A DNA stretch of 64,000 bases from Gnetum montanum (lineage: Eukaryota > Streptophyta > Gnetopsida > Gnetales > Gnetaceae). Positions 36,080 to 47,165 of this stretch are shown piece by piece. Every line of letters starts with the position of its first letter. The first letter of the stretch is position 1. Made by a program: the position numbers and the translations under genes. The notes below the pieces were generated by a model. It was not told the origin of the DNA. It saw only the letters and a list, made by a program, of their open reading frames with translations, and did not search any database. The DNA is taken from NCBI GenBank assembly GCA_015680685.1, contig MNCI01005291.1, forward strand, positions 34,032 to 98,031. Reading direction: 5' to 3'.

Positions 36080-37370
36080 CTTTTAGATCAAATATAATGA
36101 CACATAAAATTCCTTTGAAAAATTGTTGTAAGATAGTTAAGCAAAAATAAATGAAATTCAATCCATCATTTGAACCAGCTATGGAAGCCAAGATTAAGAA
36201 ATTATTACAAGCCTGAATCATATATCCAGTCTGATATTCAACATGGCTTGCCAACCTTGTTCCAATAAGGAAAAAGAATGGTGCTATTAGGCTTTGTGTG
36301 GATTTAAGAAATTTGAATGAATCCTCTAAAAAAATATAAATACCCACTTCCTAGAATTGATAAAATGTAGATCAAAGTATTAGGTTGTCAAATATATTCT
36401 TTCCTAGATGGCTTTTCAAGCTATAATTAGATCATGGTAGATAAGGGTGATAAATATAAAATAGCATTTATCACCAAATGGGGAACTTTTTGCTTACCAA
36501 AGAATGTCATTTGGATTGTCAAATGCTAGAGCTACTTTTCAAATAGTAATGGATTTAGCCTTTAAAGGTTTGATGATTCATTCTTATTTATTTAGATTGT
36601 ATCACTATCTTTTCAAAAAAATAAGGAAGATCATATTTTTCATGTTCAACAAGTTTTTGAAAAATGTCATGAGTATGGTATTTCATTAAATCCTAAGAAA
36701 TGTATCTTTGGGGTTAAATCAAGAAGTTTACTAGGTCATGTAATCTATCAAGAAGGAATTGCTATAGATAACTCTCAAATTCAAGCAGTATAGAATATTG
36801 AGCATCCTACAAGTAAGAAGTCTCTTAGCACTTTCTTTGAAAAGATAAATTTTGTTAAGAAATTTATCCCTGGATTCACTAAAATTGCTAAACATTTGAT
36901 GCATATGCTAAAGAAAAATGTTTTAGAATAGAAAACACCAGATTCAAAAAAAGCCTTAGTAAAAATTTACAAAGCCATTTAGGAGGCTCCATACTTGGTA
37001 AAGCCAAAATTGAAAGAAGAATTTTGGTTATATGATTTTGCTTCAAATGATTCAATTACTACCATTTTAACTCAAAAAGATAAAGGTCAAGATGAACCGA
37101 TTGGATTTTTTGGGTATCAATTGAAAGGCTCAAAGCTAAATTATCTAGACTTACAAAAATAGGCATTCATAGTTATTAAGATACTTCAGCATTTCAAATA
37201 TTACTTGGAAAGCTCATTAGTTCATATTTTGTTAATAGAGTATGTGGTTAAACAATTCTTAGCCCAAAATGAAATTGGATTGAAGAGAGGAAAGTGGCTC
37301 ATAAAACTTCAAGGTTTCATGTTTTTATTGGAAATAAGTAAAAACATTAAAGGAATGGGATTACCCAAGT
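36080..37370 (+). pseudogene. Reverse transcriptase and RNase H remnant of element E
   Basis: Motifs in order: MKFNPSFEPAMEAKIKKLLQ (36150), LVPIRKKNGAIRLCVDLRNL (36255-36315), FLDGFSSYN-like text near 36405, and MSFGLSNARATFQIVMDLA (36504). The active box reads YLDCITIFSK near 36595, so the second catalytic Asp is Cys. The thumb gives CHEYGISLNPKKCIFGV and GHVIYQEGIAIDNSQI. RNase H follows with EEFWLYDFASNDSITTIL (37018) and GSKLNYLDLQKxAFIVIKIL (Asp where the catalytic Glu should lie). Broken by stops and frame changes. Confidence 0.85.
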
Positions 37371-37389
37371 TAATGGCTAGAGAAGATGA

Positions 37390-38125
37390 TGTGTGCTTAA
37401 GACTCATGAGGGAAATTGGTATGATGAGATTCTAGAATTCCATGATACACAAAAGGCTTCCAATAATCTAACTATGAGTCATAAGAGAGCTTTCTTTAAG
37501 AGAGTAAATAAATTTATGGTTAAAGATGGAATTTTATATAGAAAGAATCTCAGAGGGGTTTTGTTGGAATGTGTTCATAATGATCAAATTGGTCTTATCT
37601 TTTAACAATTTCATGATCACTCTAACTTGTTCTATGAATCTCTTAAGTCTACTATTCAGTATATACTCCACTATGATTTTTATTAGCTTAGTATGTATCA
37701 AGATGTTAGTTTGGAAATTCAAAGATGTTACAAATGTCAAATTCAAGGACTAAATATTAAAAAGGCTAAAGCTCCATTAAAATTGGCAATTGCAAATAAA
37801 CCATTTTACCAATGGGGCTTAGATTGTATTAGTATAATTACTCCTTCACGAACAGGACATAAGTTTATTCTTACAACTACCAATTACTTTACCAAATGAT
37901 CTGAAGCAAAGGCTCTAAGGAAATGTTCAACATCATATGTGATTAAGTTCTTGGAAGAGAAAATTCTAAGTCATTTTAACTTACCTGAAGTGTTGGTATT
38001 CGATAATTGACCAACTTTTCAATCTAAAAAATTTATAAATTGGGCATCTGAAAAATCCATCTTCCTATTTTCTTCTTTAAATTACTATCCTCAAGGAAAT
38101 GGTTTAGCTAAATCTACAAATAAAA
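37390..38125 (+). pseudogene. Integrase remnant of element E, cut by assembly gap
   Basis: A partial zinc region (HDHSNLFYESLKSTIQYIL, then CYKCQIQGLN near 37730) leads to the core: PFYQWGLDCISIITPSRTGH (first Asp, 37804-37860), FNLPEVLVFDNxPTFQS (second Asp, 37977-38025) and YYPQGNGLAKSTNK (38083-38124), with Lys at the catalytic Glu. The sequence then runs into Ns. Open pieces 37393-37605 and 37693-37899 carry most of it. Confidence 0.85.
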
Positions 38126-38299
38126 NNNNNNNNNNNNNNNNNNNNNNNNNNNNNNNNNNNNNNNNNNNNNNNNNNNNNNNNNNNNNNNNNNNNNNNNNNN
38201 NNNNNNNNNNNNNNNNNNNNNNNNNNNNNNNNNNNNNNNNNNNNNNNNNNNNNNNNNNNNNNNNNNNNNNNNNNNNNNNNNNNNNNNNNNNNNNNNNNN
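38126..38299. other. Assembly gap (174 N) in integrase of element E
   Basis: Unknown bases. Two minus-strand open frames that cross the gap consist mainly of X and are meaningless. The right edge is a 41-base near-duplicate (see 38300-38380). Confidence 0.99.
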
Positions 38300-38846
38300 T
38301 CACCCACCCAAGCTAAATATCAAGGAAAGTATAGTAAAGTTCACCACCCAAGCTAAATATCAAGGAGAGTATAGTAAAGATGATTCTTGGAAAGAAGCTT
38401 TTATATCTCAAAACACTAAAGCAACTAGTTGGGAAGAACCTCAAAAACTAGTAGCCAAAGAGTTGGATGCAAAGGAAAGAAAGACATTTGTTGAAAACAA
38501 AAATGAAAATAAAGTTTAGGATTCAACTAGGTAATAAGAGGAAAGAAGATCATATAAAAGGGTTCATGATATGAGAATCCCTAAAAAATTTACTCTAACT
38601 ATTCTTCTCCCATTAATAAAATAGTTTGTATGATATTGGATTTGTATATTTTCCTAAGTTTTATTAGAAACGAGGATTTTATTTCATCAAACCCTAAGTT
38701 TGGTGGAAGTTTTCCTAAAAAAAGATTTGTATTTTTGTGGAAATGTTCAATAAAGTCTTTTTTGGGTGATGATTTAGTTGATGTGCATTGATGGATTACT
38801 TAAACATCTTAACTTCTCAAGAATTTTAAGAATGAAGGAAAAGAAA
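38300..38846 (+). pseudogene. C-terminal pol remnant and 3' spacer of element E
   Basis: Two adjacent copies of a ~41-base unit (38300-38340 and 38341-38380, two base changes plus one indel) abut the gap. Then comes AKYQGEYSKDDSWKEAFISQ (38352-38411) and a Lys/Glu-rich stretch to a stop at 38518, plausibly the integrase or Pol tail. The rest is non-coding up to the purine tract AAGGAAAAGAAA (38835-38846) that precedes the 3' LTR. Confidence 0.55.
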
Positions 38847-40580
38847 TGTTGTCACCTTTATACCATTCTATGGAGCAATAATTAAGAAAATCTATATATA
38901 GATAAAGTCCAATAAGAGGCATAGTAATATGCACAAAAGGAGTGAAGCATTATTTGTGATTATATCTACATGATAGTATGAAGATAAATGTAACTGAAAA
39001 ATGCTTGCATCATAAACATTGTGGTTTGATACTAGCAACATTAGTCGAAAAAAAAAAAGGGATTGAAGAAGTAATGGTTGATACTAGTTAAATAGCAGAA
39101 ATCTAAGGATAATTCCTCTTGATCAAAATAATTTATATGGTAAAACCGATGAGAATTTTTTTCATGCAAGGGACACTCATTAGGAACATGGGATGAACCA
39201 AATGTTATTATTTTCAAAAAGGGATTTCCTTTATCCTAACTATAATATTAATATAATCATGAAGGTATAATATGAAATTTAACAATAATTTACAACTAAA
39301 TAAATATAAAGGAAACTTTTTTTCTTTAAAGGAGAAAAAGAGATTATTGGACAAGACAATTGTCAAACATAGCTTATATTTCTCAAGTCATCATAATTTT
39401 TTCTTAGATATTTGTAATGTCCTTAACCCCCTCATGATTATTGTAACTAGCCTAAGGTCATTATAAAAGGACCTTCAAAGGGAGAAGGAAATGGGGAAAG
39501 AATTTGGAAAAAAAAAACAATTAAAGATTATTTATAACATGGCTTACTAAAGACATCAACCTAGCTGCCTTTTTTTTTTAATTTTGTGAGTTCATTCTTT
39601 CTGATTTTGTTTTATTTTCTTAGTTAATGGTTTAGATAGTATCCTACTTAGCATTTAATCTTGGGATTTATTCTAGGTTGCTTTCATAGCTCTATTTTTG
39701 CACAATATTGAACACCTATTAAGATTTTTCATAGAAGATCTTATGTTGTTGAAAAGCCTCAAGAGCAATCTAATAGTAATATCTTAGTAAAATTGTCTAT
39801 TTTGAGCATAGATAACCTAGAAAAATATTTAGTATTTTGAGACGAATGAGATAGCTTCATTATTTTAAAGTGTATTACCTTGGTATTTCAATCCTAAAAT
39901 TGTCAAATTTTTTGAAAGCTCTATTGAATGTAATCTTTGACAACTATTAACTAGCCAAAATAGAGACATACTTTGTTGTTTACGAAGTAATTTTTGGTAG
40001 TATAATAAGATTTTCTTTATGAAATTGCTTGTTGAGCTTAGAAGGTTTGGACAATTCATAGTTATTGAATTACAAATAGCTTTATTGTAAATTATTTCCT
40101 CATGTCAATTTATCTTGCTTAAATATTTGAAATTTCACACACAAATCTACTTTCTTTTTTTCTCTCTCTCTAAGTTCATTAAATCCCTCTCTATTTTGAG
40201 TTTTCTTATGGAACTATCTCTCTGGGATGAAATTAGGAGTAGATTGTAGAATTGTGCTAAAACATTTTTTTAAAATTTTATTTGTTACAAGTAACATACT
40301 ATAGGAACTATATGGACTAAATGATTAAACAAAATAGTATTCTTCAAAGACTCATAATATTTGATAGAGATAGTTAAATATCTTTTGTAATAGCCAATTA
40401 CAATTTCATACACAACCAACCATTTTAACATTTCAATAGCAAACACATACTCACATTTAGTACATTTTATAACTACTAGGTTAATTTGAAGGTATTTAGA
40501 CATTGGTGTTGCTAGAGACCAGCAAGCACCTAAACCCTCTTTGGAGATGTTGGTGATCTAGTCTCAAATAGTGAGCAACA
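38847..40580 (+). repeat. 3' LTR of element E (1.73 kb)
   Basis: It starts TGTTGTCACC directly after the polypurine tract and ends GTGAGCAACA, giving the short inverted ends TGTTG...CAACA. It aligns with 30109-32903 apart from the 1.05-kb segment missing here. The TATA box at 39461-39470 is conserved. The last 80 bases contain AGAGACCAGCAAGCACCTAA, also present in the 5' copy and in H. Confidence 0.93.
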
Positions 40581-40585
40581 ATGTC
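40581..40585. repeat. Right target-site duplication of element E
   Basis: ATGTC, identical to 30104-30108. Confidence 0.85.
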
Positions 40586-42274
40586 AAACACAACTACTAA
40601 TTGATGGTGATGAATTGAATCATATTTCTTAAATTGATTACTTAATGATTGGATTTCATCATTGAATTTTGACATTGATTAATGGAACATTGGTTTTTTC
40701 ATGATATCAGGCAATGAGCTCACATTATTCACCCATTCCATAAAAACTCTATGGTTTTATTTTGTTTTGAATGCATGAGGTCCTTTCTCATGATGACATT
40801 AAAATAACTTGTGATCTTGGTGCTCTTTGGCCTTAGAATAAGTCAAGTGGAATTGGCAAAGATGTGGCTTCATGGGTATTTTTCACCATTTGTATATGCC
40901 TTCTGTCTAGTGTTATTTGATTATTTCCATCAATTTCTCACCATTCTTAATGTCGACCAATAACAAGAAGCAATGTATTTTCATGGTTTTGTTTCTATAA
41001 AAAAAACATGGAAATTCAAAGCACAACCCTTAGATGAAATAATGGGGTATAAGCATTAGTTATAGGGCTAGAAAGACATGTTACCCATGCCTAAAGGAAC
41101 CTCTCTAACTAAGGCCCTCTTCACTTTATGCTTCTCTTTTCTTCCCTATTTGAAATGATGGGTGATCTTTGGAGGTGTCCATAAGCTCCTGGGGGTTGAA
41201 TGATCTCAAGGTGCCAATGCAAAGTCACTGGAAATGGATGGTCTTGATTCCAACCAAGGATGTGATGTTTTCAAGATCACCTTAATCACAAACTCCACAA
41301 CCAATTCATGTGACTGGAATATGGAACTCCATTACATTCTCTCTCCCTCTCTCATCACTTCAATTCATTTGTCATCTCAGTACTTATTATCATGTTTAAT
41401 CAATGTGTCTATTTTGATATGCCTCAATTCTATGGTGGTTTCTTGTGTGATTCAATTTTTAACAATCCATGGCCATTAATCATCCTTAGGGCCTACAGAC
41501 TCCTTTGTATGAGGGCATGCAAGGACCTTGAGGGCATAAGCTTGCTATGGGAAGAATTCACTTGCATATGCCTTGGCCTAAATGGTTAAATTTCCTATCC
41601 CATAGTCATTTTTCTCTCAAACCCATTATTTTCCACCATGAAACATCAAATTTTTGCACATCTTGACATTAAAACTCCATTCAAATATCCTTTTTCAAAT
41701 GCATGCCAAGACCTCTTTAATGATTCATCCTTAATTTAGGCTTTTCTAACTTCCTCTAGACTATTTTTATATGTGCAATTTTTTTTCTATAGCTACATCG
41801 ATGCATCCTTGTCGACGCAGCCTGATGCATCGACACATAAAAAAATACTATAAATATGCACTAAAACTTAGCCAAATTTTCACATTTTCATTCCAACCCT
41901 AGAGGAGTTTTTGCATCTTTCTAAGCCCAAAGCATCTAACTTGCTAACTACTTATCTAATTTACCCCATTCCTTGACCCCCAAGCTACTGGAGGTGAGCT
42001 TTACATCGTAGGGGCCACAAACCTATGTTTTATGTCAAAAAAAATTTTGAAATTTTTCTAACTTCCCAAGAAATAACTAATAAAATATTATTAAAATTAC
42101 CAATCTACACTAAGTTAAATCTCATTAATAAACTTAGTTAGCTAAACAAATAAAATAACCCCTCCACCATAATCACAACCAACCTAAGTGTAACTTGTCC
42201 AAGTGAGAAAAGGTATTAAAGGTATTAATACTTACACATAAAACACTAATCCTAGGCTTTATTTGTGATTATAG
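40586..42274 (+). other. Element D post-integrase spacer with internal promoter-like module
   Basis: This resumes element D after E. Blocks match the same region of element G; examples are ATTCAAAGCACAACCCTTAG (about 41015, versus ATTCAAAGCACACCCCTTAG near 62516) and AATCACAAACTCCAC (about 41285, versus 62849). At 41796-41860 it contains a copy of the GATGCA-rich TATA module seen in D's own LTR. It ends in a splice-acceptor-like TTTATTTGTGATTATAG just before the ATG at 42275. Confidence 0.7.
41796..41860 (+). promoter_or_regulatory. Internal copy of the LTR U3/TATA module in element D
   Basis: TCGATGCATCCTTGTCGACG at 41798-41817 matches TCGATGAAACCTTGTCGATG in D's LTR (45359-45378), and both continue GCA-[A/G]-CC...TG. 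Each is followed by a TATA box (ACTATAAATATGC at 41848; CCTATATAAATG at 45444) some 30-70 bases later. The internal module lies about 415 bases upstream of the extra ORF. It could be a second promoter or a scar of recombination; the sequence does not decide. Confidence 0.6.
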
Positions 42275-45053
42275 ATGGCACCAAAGAGACCACAAAGTGA
42301 ACTATCCCAACCAAGGGAGAACTACCTAAGATAAGGAAGGGACCAGCAACCACAACAACCCCAAGAAGGTGAAGTAGAAACACATGCGATAGGACCTCTT
42401 CAAGAGGAAACTAAGGTAGAATATATTCATCAAATTCCCATAGGAGAGATAGGATAATCAAGGTAAGATGAGGTGCCAAAGCCTAGGCCAAATTTGGATG
42501 TCAGATTGACCAAGGCCTACCTTAAGCAAATCTATTCCAAGGAGGTCTAGAGTTTAGTTCTTTAAGAACTTAACTTTGGTACCTTCTTGGACTTAGCATC
42601 AAAGGAGGTTAAGACTCAACTAAAAGGGTCCCCTATGGTTCCCATCCTCACTTCTAGCACAAAGTGGTATATGGAAAAAATCTATCTTTTTTGGAATAAC
42701 TGACAATCAAACTCTACTATCAAAATAAAATACATCAACATCTTTTATTCAGTTGAGGCCATTACATAGGTCCTCAGACTACTTGACACTAGGGCAACAT
42801 TAGCAAAGGTCCCCACACAAGCAAATCCAAAAGCAAATAAGTAGTGGATAAAATGATGCTATGGGATAAGTTGTAAGGAGTATAACACATTAACCAATGT
42901 GGAGAGTCTATTTCAAGATTGTGGCATATCACATAAACCCAACAATAAGGCCTAGCAAATTCACTACCTTATCTACCCATGCATATGTCACTCTAAGAAG
43001 CAAATTTTTCATTAACTCATCTTCTTAGAGATTGAGAAGAATTTCAAAAAAAATAAGCAAGTAAGAGAGATGCTCCCCTTCCTGTGCCTAATTAGAAAAC
43101 TTTGTAGAAAGAGAGCTATAGCTCATTATCTCAATGACACCATCCATCATGCTCCTATCACCTCTTGGCAAGAGATGAAGGACAAAGCACCTACTAAGTT
43201 TCTTGAGGAGAAGCGGCCATCACCATCACCCATCAAAGAGACAACACCAAAGGCTCGTGCCACTATTGAACACATGAGAAAATTACATGAACAACTAATA
43301 CAGCAATAGCAAGGCAAGGTGAGTGGTTAGGAACCATTAGTCTACTAACCAGAATTGAGCTATCTCAACAAAGTCACTAGAAAAATAAGCTAGCTGGAGG
43401 AGATTTTCATGTTTTTCTCCACCCAAAGAACATAGAGAGTTATGAGATAAAATTTGAGTACCCAAGATGTTATAGTTTCAATATCTAGGCAACAAGAATT
43501 TCCAAAAAATTTTGGGAACACTGTAACCTTCTTGGTACACCTAGAGGAAGATAAGGGGGCTATCATCTTAGTGATATGCCACCATGAGTAGAAAACAATG
43601 GTAGATGTGATGGTCAACAAAGTGGTTGAGGCACTAATTGCTCCTGTAGTAGCTATGCCAAACATTTTTGCACTTAGGAATCTACATGCTTTCATAGGAG
43701 CTATGAGAAAGAGGCTAAGTGTAGCCCAACATGAAGAAGTATTAGATAGACTAGTGAGGACTGACAAACCACTTCCAAAGATCTTTAATCTCTTGGAGGA
43801 AATCAATGCAACCTAGTGAGAGCTATTGGAAACAAAGGGCAAGCTCATCATAGCAAACACCCAACTCAAGGTAGCCACTAACGAGAACTAATGGTTGACT
43901 GTTGAGGTTGTAGAGCTGAGAGCCTGACTAGTTAACCTTATCATTCTCAACCAAGCAATCGCACAAGATGAAGTTTTCCTATAACTTCAAAACTAGTTAA
44001 AAGAGGCTAAGAATGCCAAAGAGATGGTAGTGCTCAATGTGTCCTTATCAGAAGTTCTTATCATCCACACCAATAAGGACTTTGCACAAGTTTGCAAGGA
44101 GAACCTGACCTTGACCAAAGACATTCATCGCTTGTGCAATGTCAAGGAATAAAAAAACCAAATGGTTAAATTTGTGAGATAGCAACAAGAGTAGCTTGCC
44201 AAGGTGAACATGGAATTGAAGAGGTTGGTAGTGGAAAATAGAAATCTATCAATGGAGGAAGTCTAGGCACTTCATCAAAAAATGGCTATTAAGGTAACTT
44301 CCTAGAAAAATAAGGCCCTAAAGTTCAAATGTGTTAAAAATCACTACATGGACCAAGTAGGGCTCCTCAAGGAGGTGAATGAGAAGGAGGTGAATGAAAA
44401 TGAACAAGGTCCTCTAGAAACTATAGTAAATAGGTGATGTATGGTAGCCAATCATTGATAGTCTGAATGCCTACAACAAAGTGAAAATATTCCTAAAGGA
44501 ATTGCAAATAGAAGAAACAATAGAATACATGAAACTTACTAACCTCCTCTACATAAACTTGGCAATGTTGACAACTAAAAGGCCAAGGTCAGAGTTAGAA
44601 AATTAGGTGTTCAACTCGTACCTTCTTTATAAGGCTAACTTCAAACACCACAAGAAAACCAAGAAAAAGCTACAAACATCAAATGTAAAGCTTGAATTTC
44701 TCAAGAGCCGATTCACAAACCAATGATCAATTGATCAGAGCCTGGATAGAAGGATAAATTACTATAATGTATTACATAACCTTGTAAAGATGTTCAATGT
44801 GGAACATAAACAATTTGCAACATGGTTTTTCATAGTGAAGGAGTTGCTTTTGACAATGCCCTATCCATGGAATGTCCTCATACCAAGCCATGTTAGTGAA
44901 GTTGCATGGACTATGTACAATCCAAAAAAACAACAAGGAGAAGATGAAAGCATTACTAGATGCTTTTTATCTTCCACCAGAAGTAGCTACTACTACAAGA
45001 TATCCATAGTCTCAACCTCAGTTGCCACCATGATAAACATTGAAGGCTGGTAA
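42275..45053 (+). pseudogene. Extra ORF of element D (unrecognised, coiled-coil-rich)
   Basis: It starts MAPKRPQSELSQPRENYLR and stays readable for about 2.8 kb across stops. Parts: a charged N-terminus; a folded-looking region (RLTKAYLKQIYSKEV, ELNFGTFLDLASKEV, STKWYMEKIYLFW); open pieces 43070-43309 and 43598-43816; and a long Lys/Glu/Leu-rich coiled-coil-like region (about 43820-44400). The end, 44790-45053, has EHKQFATWFFIVKELLLTMP. I do not recognise a family. The position between integrase and LTR is that of env-like or additional ORFs in Athila/Tat elements. Stops are mostly TAG and TAA. The opposite frame at 43390-43806 is a shadow. Confidence 0.6.
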
Positions 45054-45320
45054 AGGTTCTTCATCATTCTAGGAGCCTCCACCTCCTGACACTATTTGAT
45101 CTTCTCTTCTTCTTTAAGAATTAGAGGATATTTGTGGTCATTTTTATAGAAATTATCCAATTTTTTTGTCCAAAACATCCATTTTTGTCATTTTTGTAAA
45201 GTCATACAATTTGGCACTGATAATCATTCAGTCAATAATTTCGTACCTTTCCAATTTTGCAAAAAGCTCAATCCTATTTTTGTTCACTTGAGGATGAGCT
45301 TTCATCTAATTATGGGGATA
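45054..45320 (+). other. 3' spacer and polypurine tract of element D
   Basis: It ends CTTGAGGATGAGCTTTCATC then TATGGGGATA, immediately before the LTR. Element G has the same ending (CTCGAGGATGAGTTTTCATT then CATGGAGGTA, 63809-63843), so the block is a conserved pre-LTR motif of the family. Confidence 0.75.
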
Positions 45321-46195
45321 TGATAAATCATTTGACAAGCTGTGTTAATGGGCATGTGTCGATGAAACCTTGTCGATGCAACCCTGTCAATGCAACCACA
45401 TTGATAAATGATTAGATGCATTGATGCATCATGTCTAGTTTTTCCTATATAAATGTGCATACCCATTACATTTACAGCATGTTAAGTCAATAGTCTAGTC
45501 AAAATCTTATATATTTTTTTTTCAAAGTTAGAATATTTTCTAAGTTTCTATAATAGGACTTCAAGGATTGTATAGATCCTTATTAGAACAATATGTACCT
45601 AAACACTTTGATGTGCTGGCAATAAAGACAAGATTCTTGGAATTTCTTGTAGCACTTTAAAATAGTTTAATTTTTCTATTCATGCAGTTTATTACTGATG
45701 AATTTTATATTCATGTCCTTAGTTAATTAATACATTTAATAATAACACATAAGTATGACTAGCCCAAACATACCACTAACGCTTGGTAATCCTAGTGGTG
45801 TTATCACTTGGTTCGCCCGGTAGCCTAACACTCGGTAACATAGTAGCATTTATAACAAGTTTAGGATGGGCATAGAAGGTGGGTCTGGATGCTTATGTTA
45901 GGATAATTAGATTAAAACATTAGATAGTTAATCAGTTAATTTATAATTAATTACCTTATTTTACACTTAGATTAAATCAAATAAAATATAAATATAAATC
46001 ATGTGCCTTGGCTTACACTTAACCATACACTTGAACTTACATAAGTAAATCCAAGAAGACAATAATTGCATTTCTAAGTCACTATCTTTACCCATTTGTG
46101 CATTTAGGGGACTAAGTACATGGAATTTAACTAGATTACTAGTGCAACACTTGTGATATGTATGGTTGGATGTACAAACTACTTGCTACTCATCA
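45321..46195 (+). repeat. 3' LTR of element D (875 bp)
   Basis: It starts TGATAAATCATT and ends TGCTACTCATCA. It aligns with the 5' LTR of G (51682-52551): shared text includes CACTTAACCATACACTTG (about 46016 and 52375) and GATTTGTATGGTTGG-type text near the end. The TATA box is CTATATAAAT at 45445. U3 carries GATGCA-type repeats, whereas G's U3 carries GATATC-type repeats, so the two copies differ in U3. The flank AGAAG (46196-46200) would be its target copy. Confidence 0.88.
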
Positions 46196-47048
46196 AGAAG
46201 TAAACAAGAGATAAGAATATATAAGCTAATCCACATACTTTGACCCTGGAGCTACAACCATGCCTACACTCACTTTATGTGCTCTACCACACTCTTGTCA
46301 AGTCCTCCTTAACTCAAGAGCTTTCATTGAGGCTTCTCTTCTTCTCTCTTCATCCATAAATATAAAACAGCATAAATTTATTAAGAAAATAAGGTAAAAA
46401 CCTAGGGAAACCTTCCACAAGATTACCTTGGAATTTCCATGCTTTTTCTATCTTTTTCCTCCATCTCTCGACTATTTCCCAACTTGGAATGGCCAAGTTG
46501 TATGGGTCATCTTTGGTCTCCTTGGGTCATCTTCTTTAAAAACATCACTTTTGAATGAGAAGTTTACTATTTTGGGAAGATGTCTCCTCCCTTACTATGA
46601 CATCTTCTACAACACAAGACATCTTACCTAAGATGTCTCCTCCCTTGCTATGGCATCTTCTACAACACAAGACATCTTACCTAAGATGTCTTCACTATTA
46701 GCAAGATGTCTTGCCTAAGATGTCTTCTTTATAGGAAAGATGTCTCCCTCAATACATCTTCACTTTACATAAGATGTTTTTTCTTAAACTAAGATGTCTT
46801 TTGTTGGTCTCAAGACATCTTTTAAGAAGACTCAACTCTAGGCCAAGATGTCTTCTTGACCTCCAAGACATCTTCATCAAGTCTGAAACCTTCAAAACAC
46901 ATATGTAGGGAAGAAGAAGGGAATCAGAAGAGGTGTCCCTACACCAACTCTCCCATCCTTCAAAAAGTAAACTAATGCGAACAAGGGAGTAGGGGTTGAG
47001 ATGATCTCCCACTCATGGAGTTTGCTCTCATGGATTCATACAACATCA
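46196..47048 (-). repeat. 3' LTR of element F (outer part missing)
   Basis: It ends at 47048 in CAACATCA, the mirror of TGATGTTG at 51642. A minus-strand TATA-like TTTTATATTTATGG lies at about 46358-46371. The presumed U3 (46560-46880) is packed with AAGATGTCTT and its complement AAGACATCTT. Element D interrupts the R/U5 side. Confidence 0.7.
46575..46870. repeat. Dense AAGATGTCTT / AAGACATCTT array in the U3 of element F
   Basis: The word AAGATGTCTY or its complement RAGACATCTT occurs more than a dozen times in 300 bases. It includes an almost exact tandem copy of a unit of about 53 bases (AAGATGTCTCCTCCCTTACT... and AAGATGTCTCCTCCCTTGCT..., about 46577 and 46630). It lies upstream of the minus-strand TATA, where LTR enhancers sit. 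The word is a near-palindrome, so it could bind a dimeric regulator; that is inference. Confidence 0.8.
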
Positions 47049-47165
47049 TCCATGAACTAATCCTTCCAATGGATCAAATATTCATGCCTATTGACTTTCC
47101 AAATGCTAAAAACTCCCCTTCATTTGACTATGATTGCTTTCTTCCTCATTGAAGGCTTGGACTAA

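Larger units (their letters stand above)
30109..40580 (+). mobile_element. Element E: complete but decayed Ty3/gypsy element with aRNH upstream of RT
   Basis: The LTRs are 30109-32903 and 38847-40580, with target duplications ATGTC on both sides. Internal order is gag, a coiled-coil-like spacer, protease, archaeal-type RNase H, RT, RNase H, integrase (interrupted by an assembly gap). It is nested in element D. The two LTRs match by eye at roughly 85-90% outside a 1.05-kb length difference. All reading frames are broken. Element H (53321-56547) is a solo LTR of a related family. Confidence 0.92.

Noticed and set aside
38091-38307. Two minus-strand open frames made mostly of X
   Set aside because: They are produced by the assembly gap.
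41796-41838. CRISPR-like or satellite reading of the repeated GATGCA words
   Set aside because: Too few units, no regular spacers, and a eukaryotic context; the match to the LTR U3 of D explains them better.
43390-43806. 138-codon minus-strand open frame
   Set aside because: It is antisense to the extra ORF of element D, whose plus-strand frame is readable over 2.8 kb. No domain is seen.
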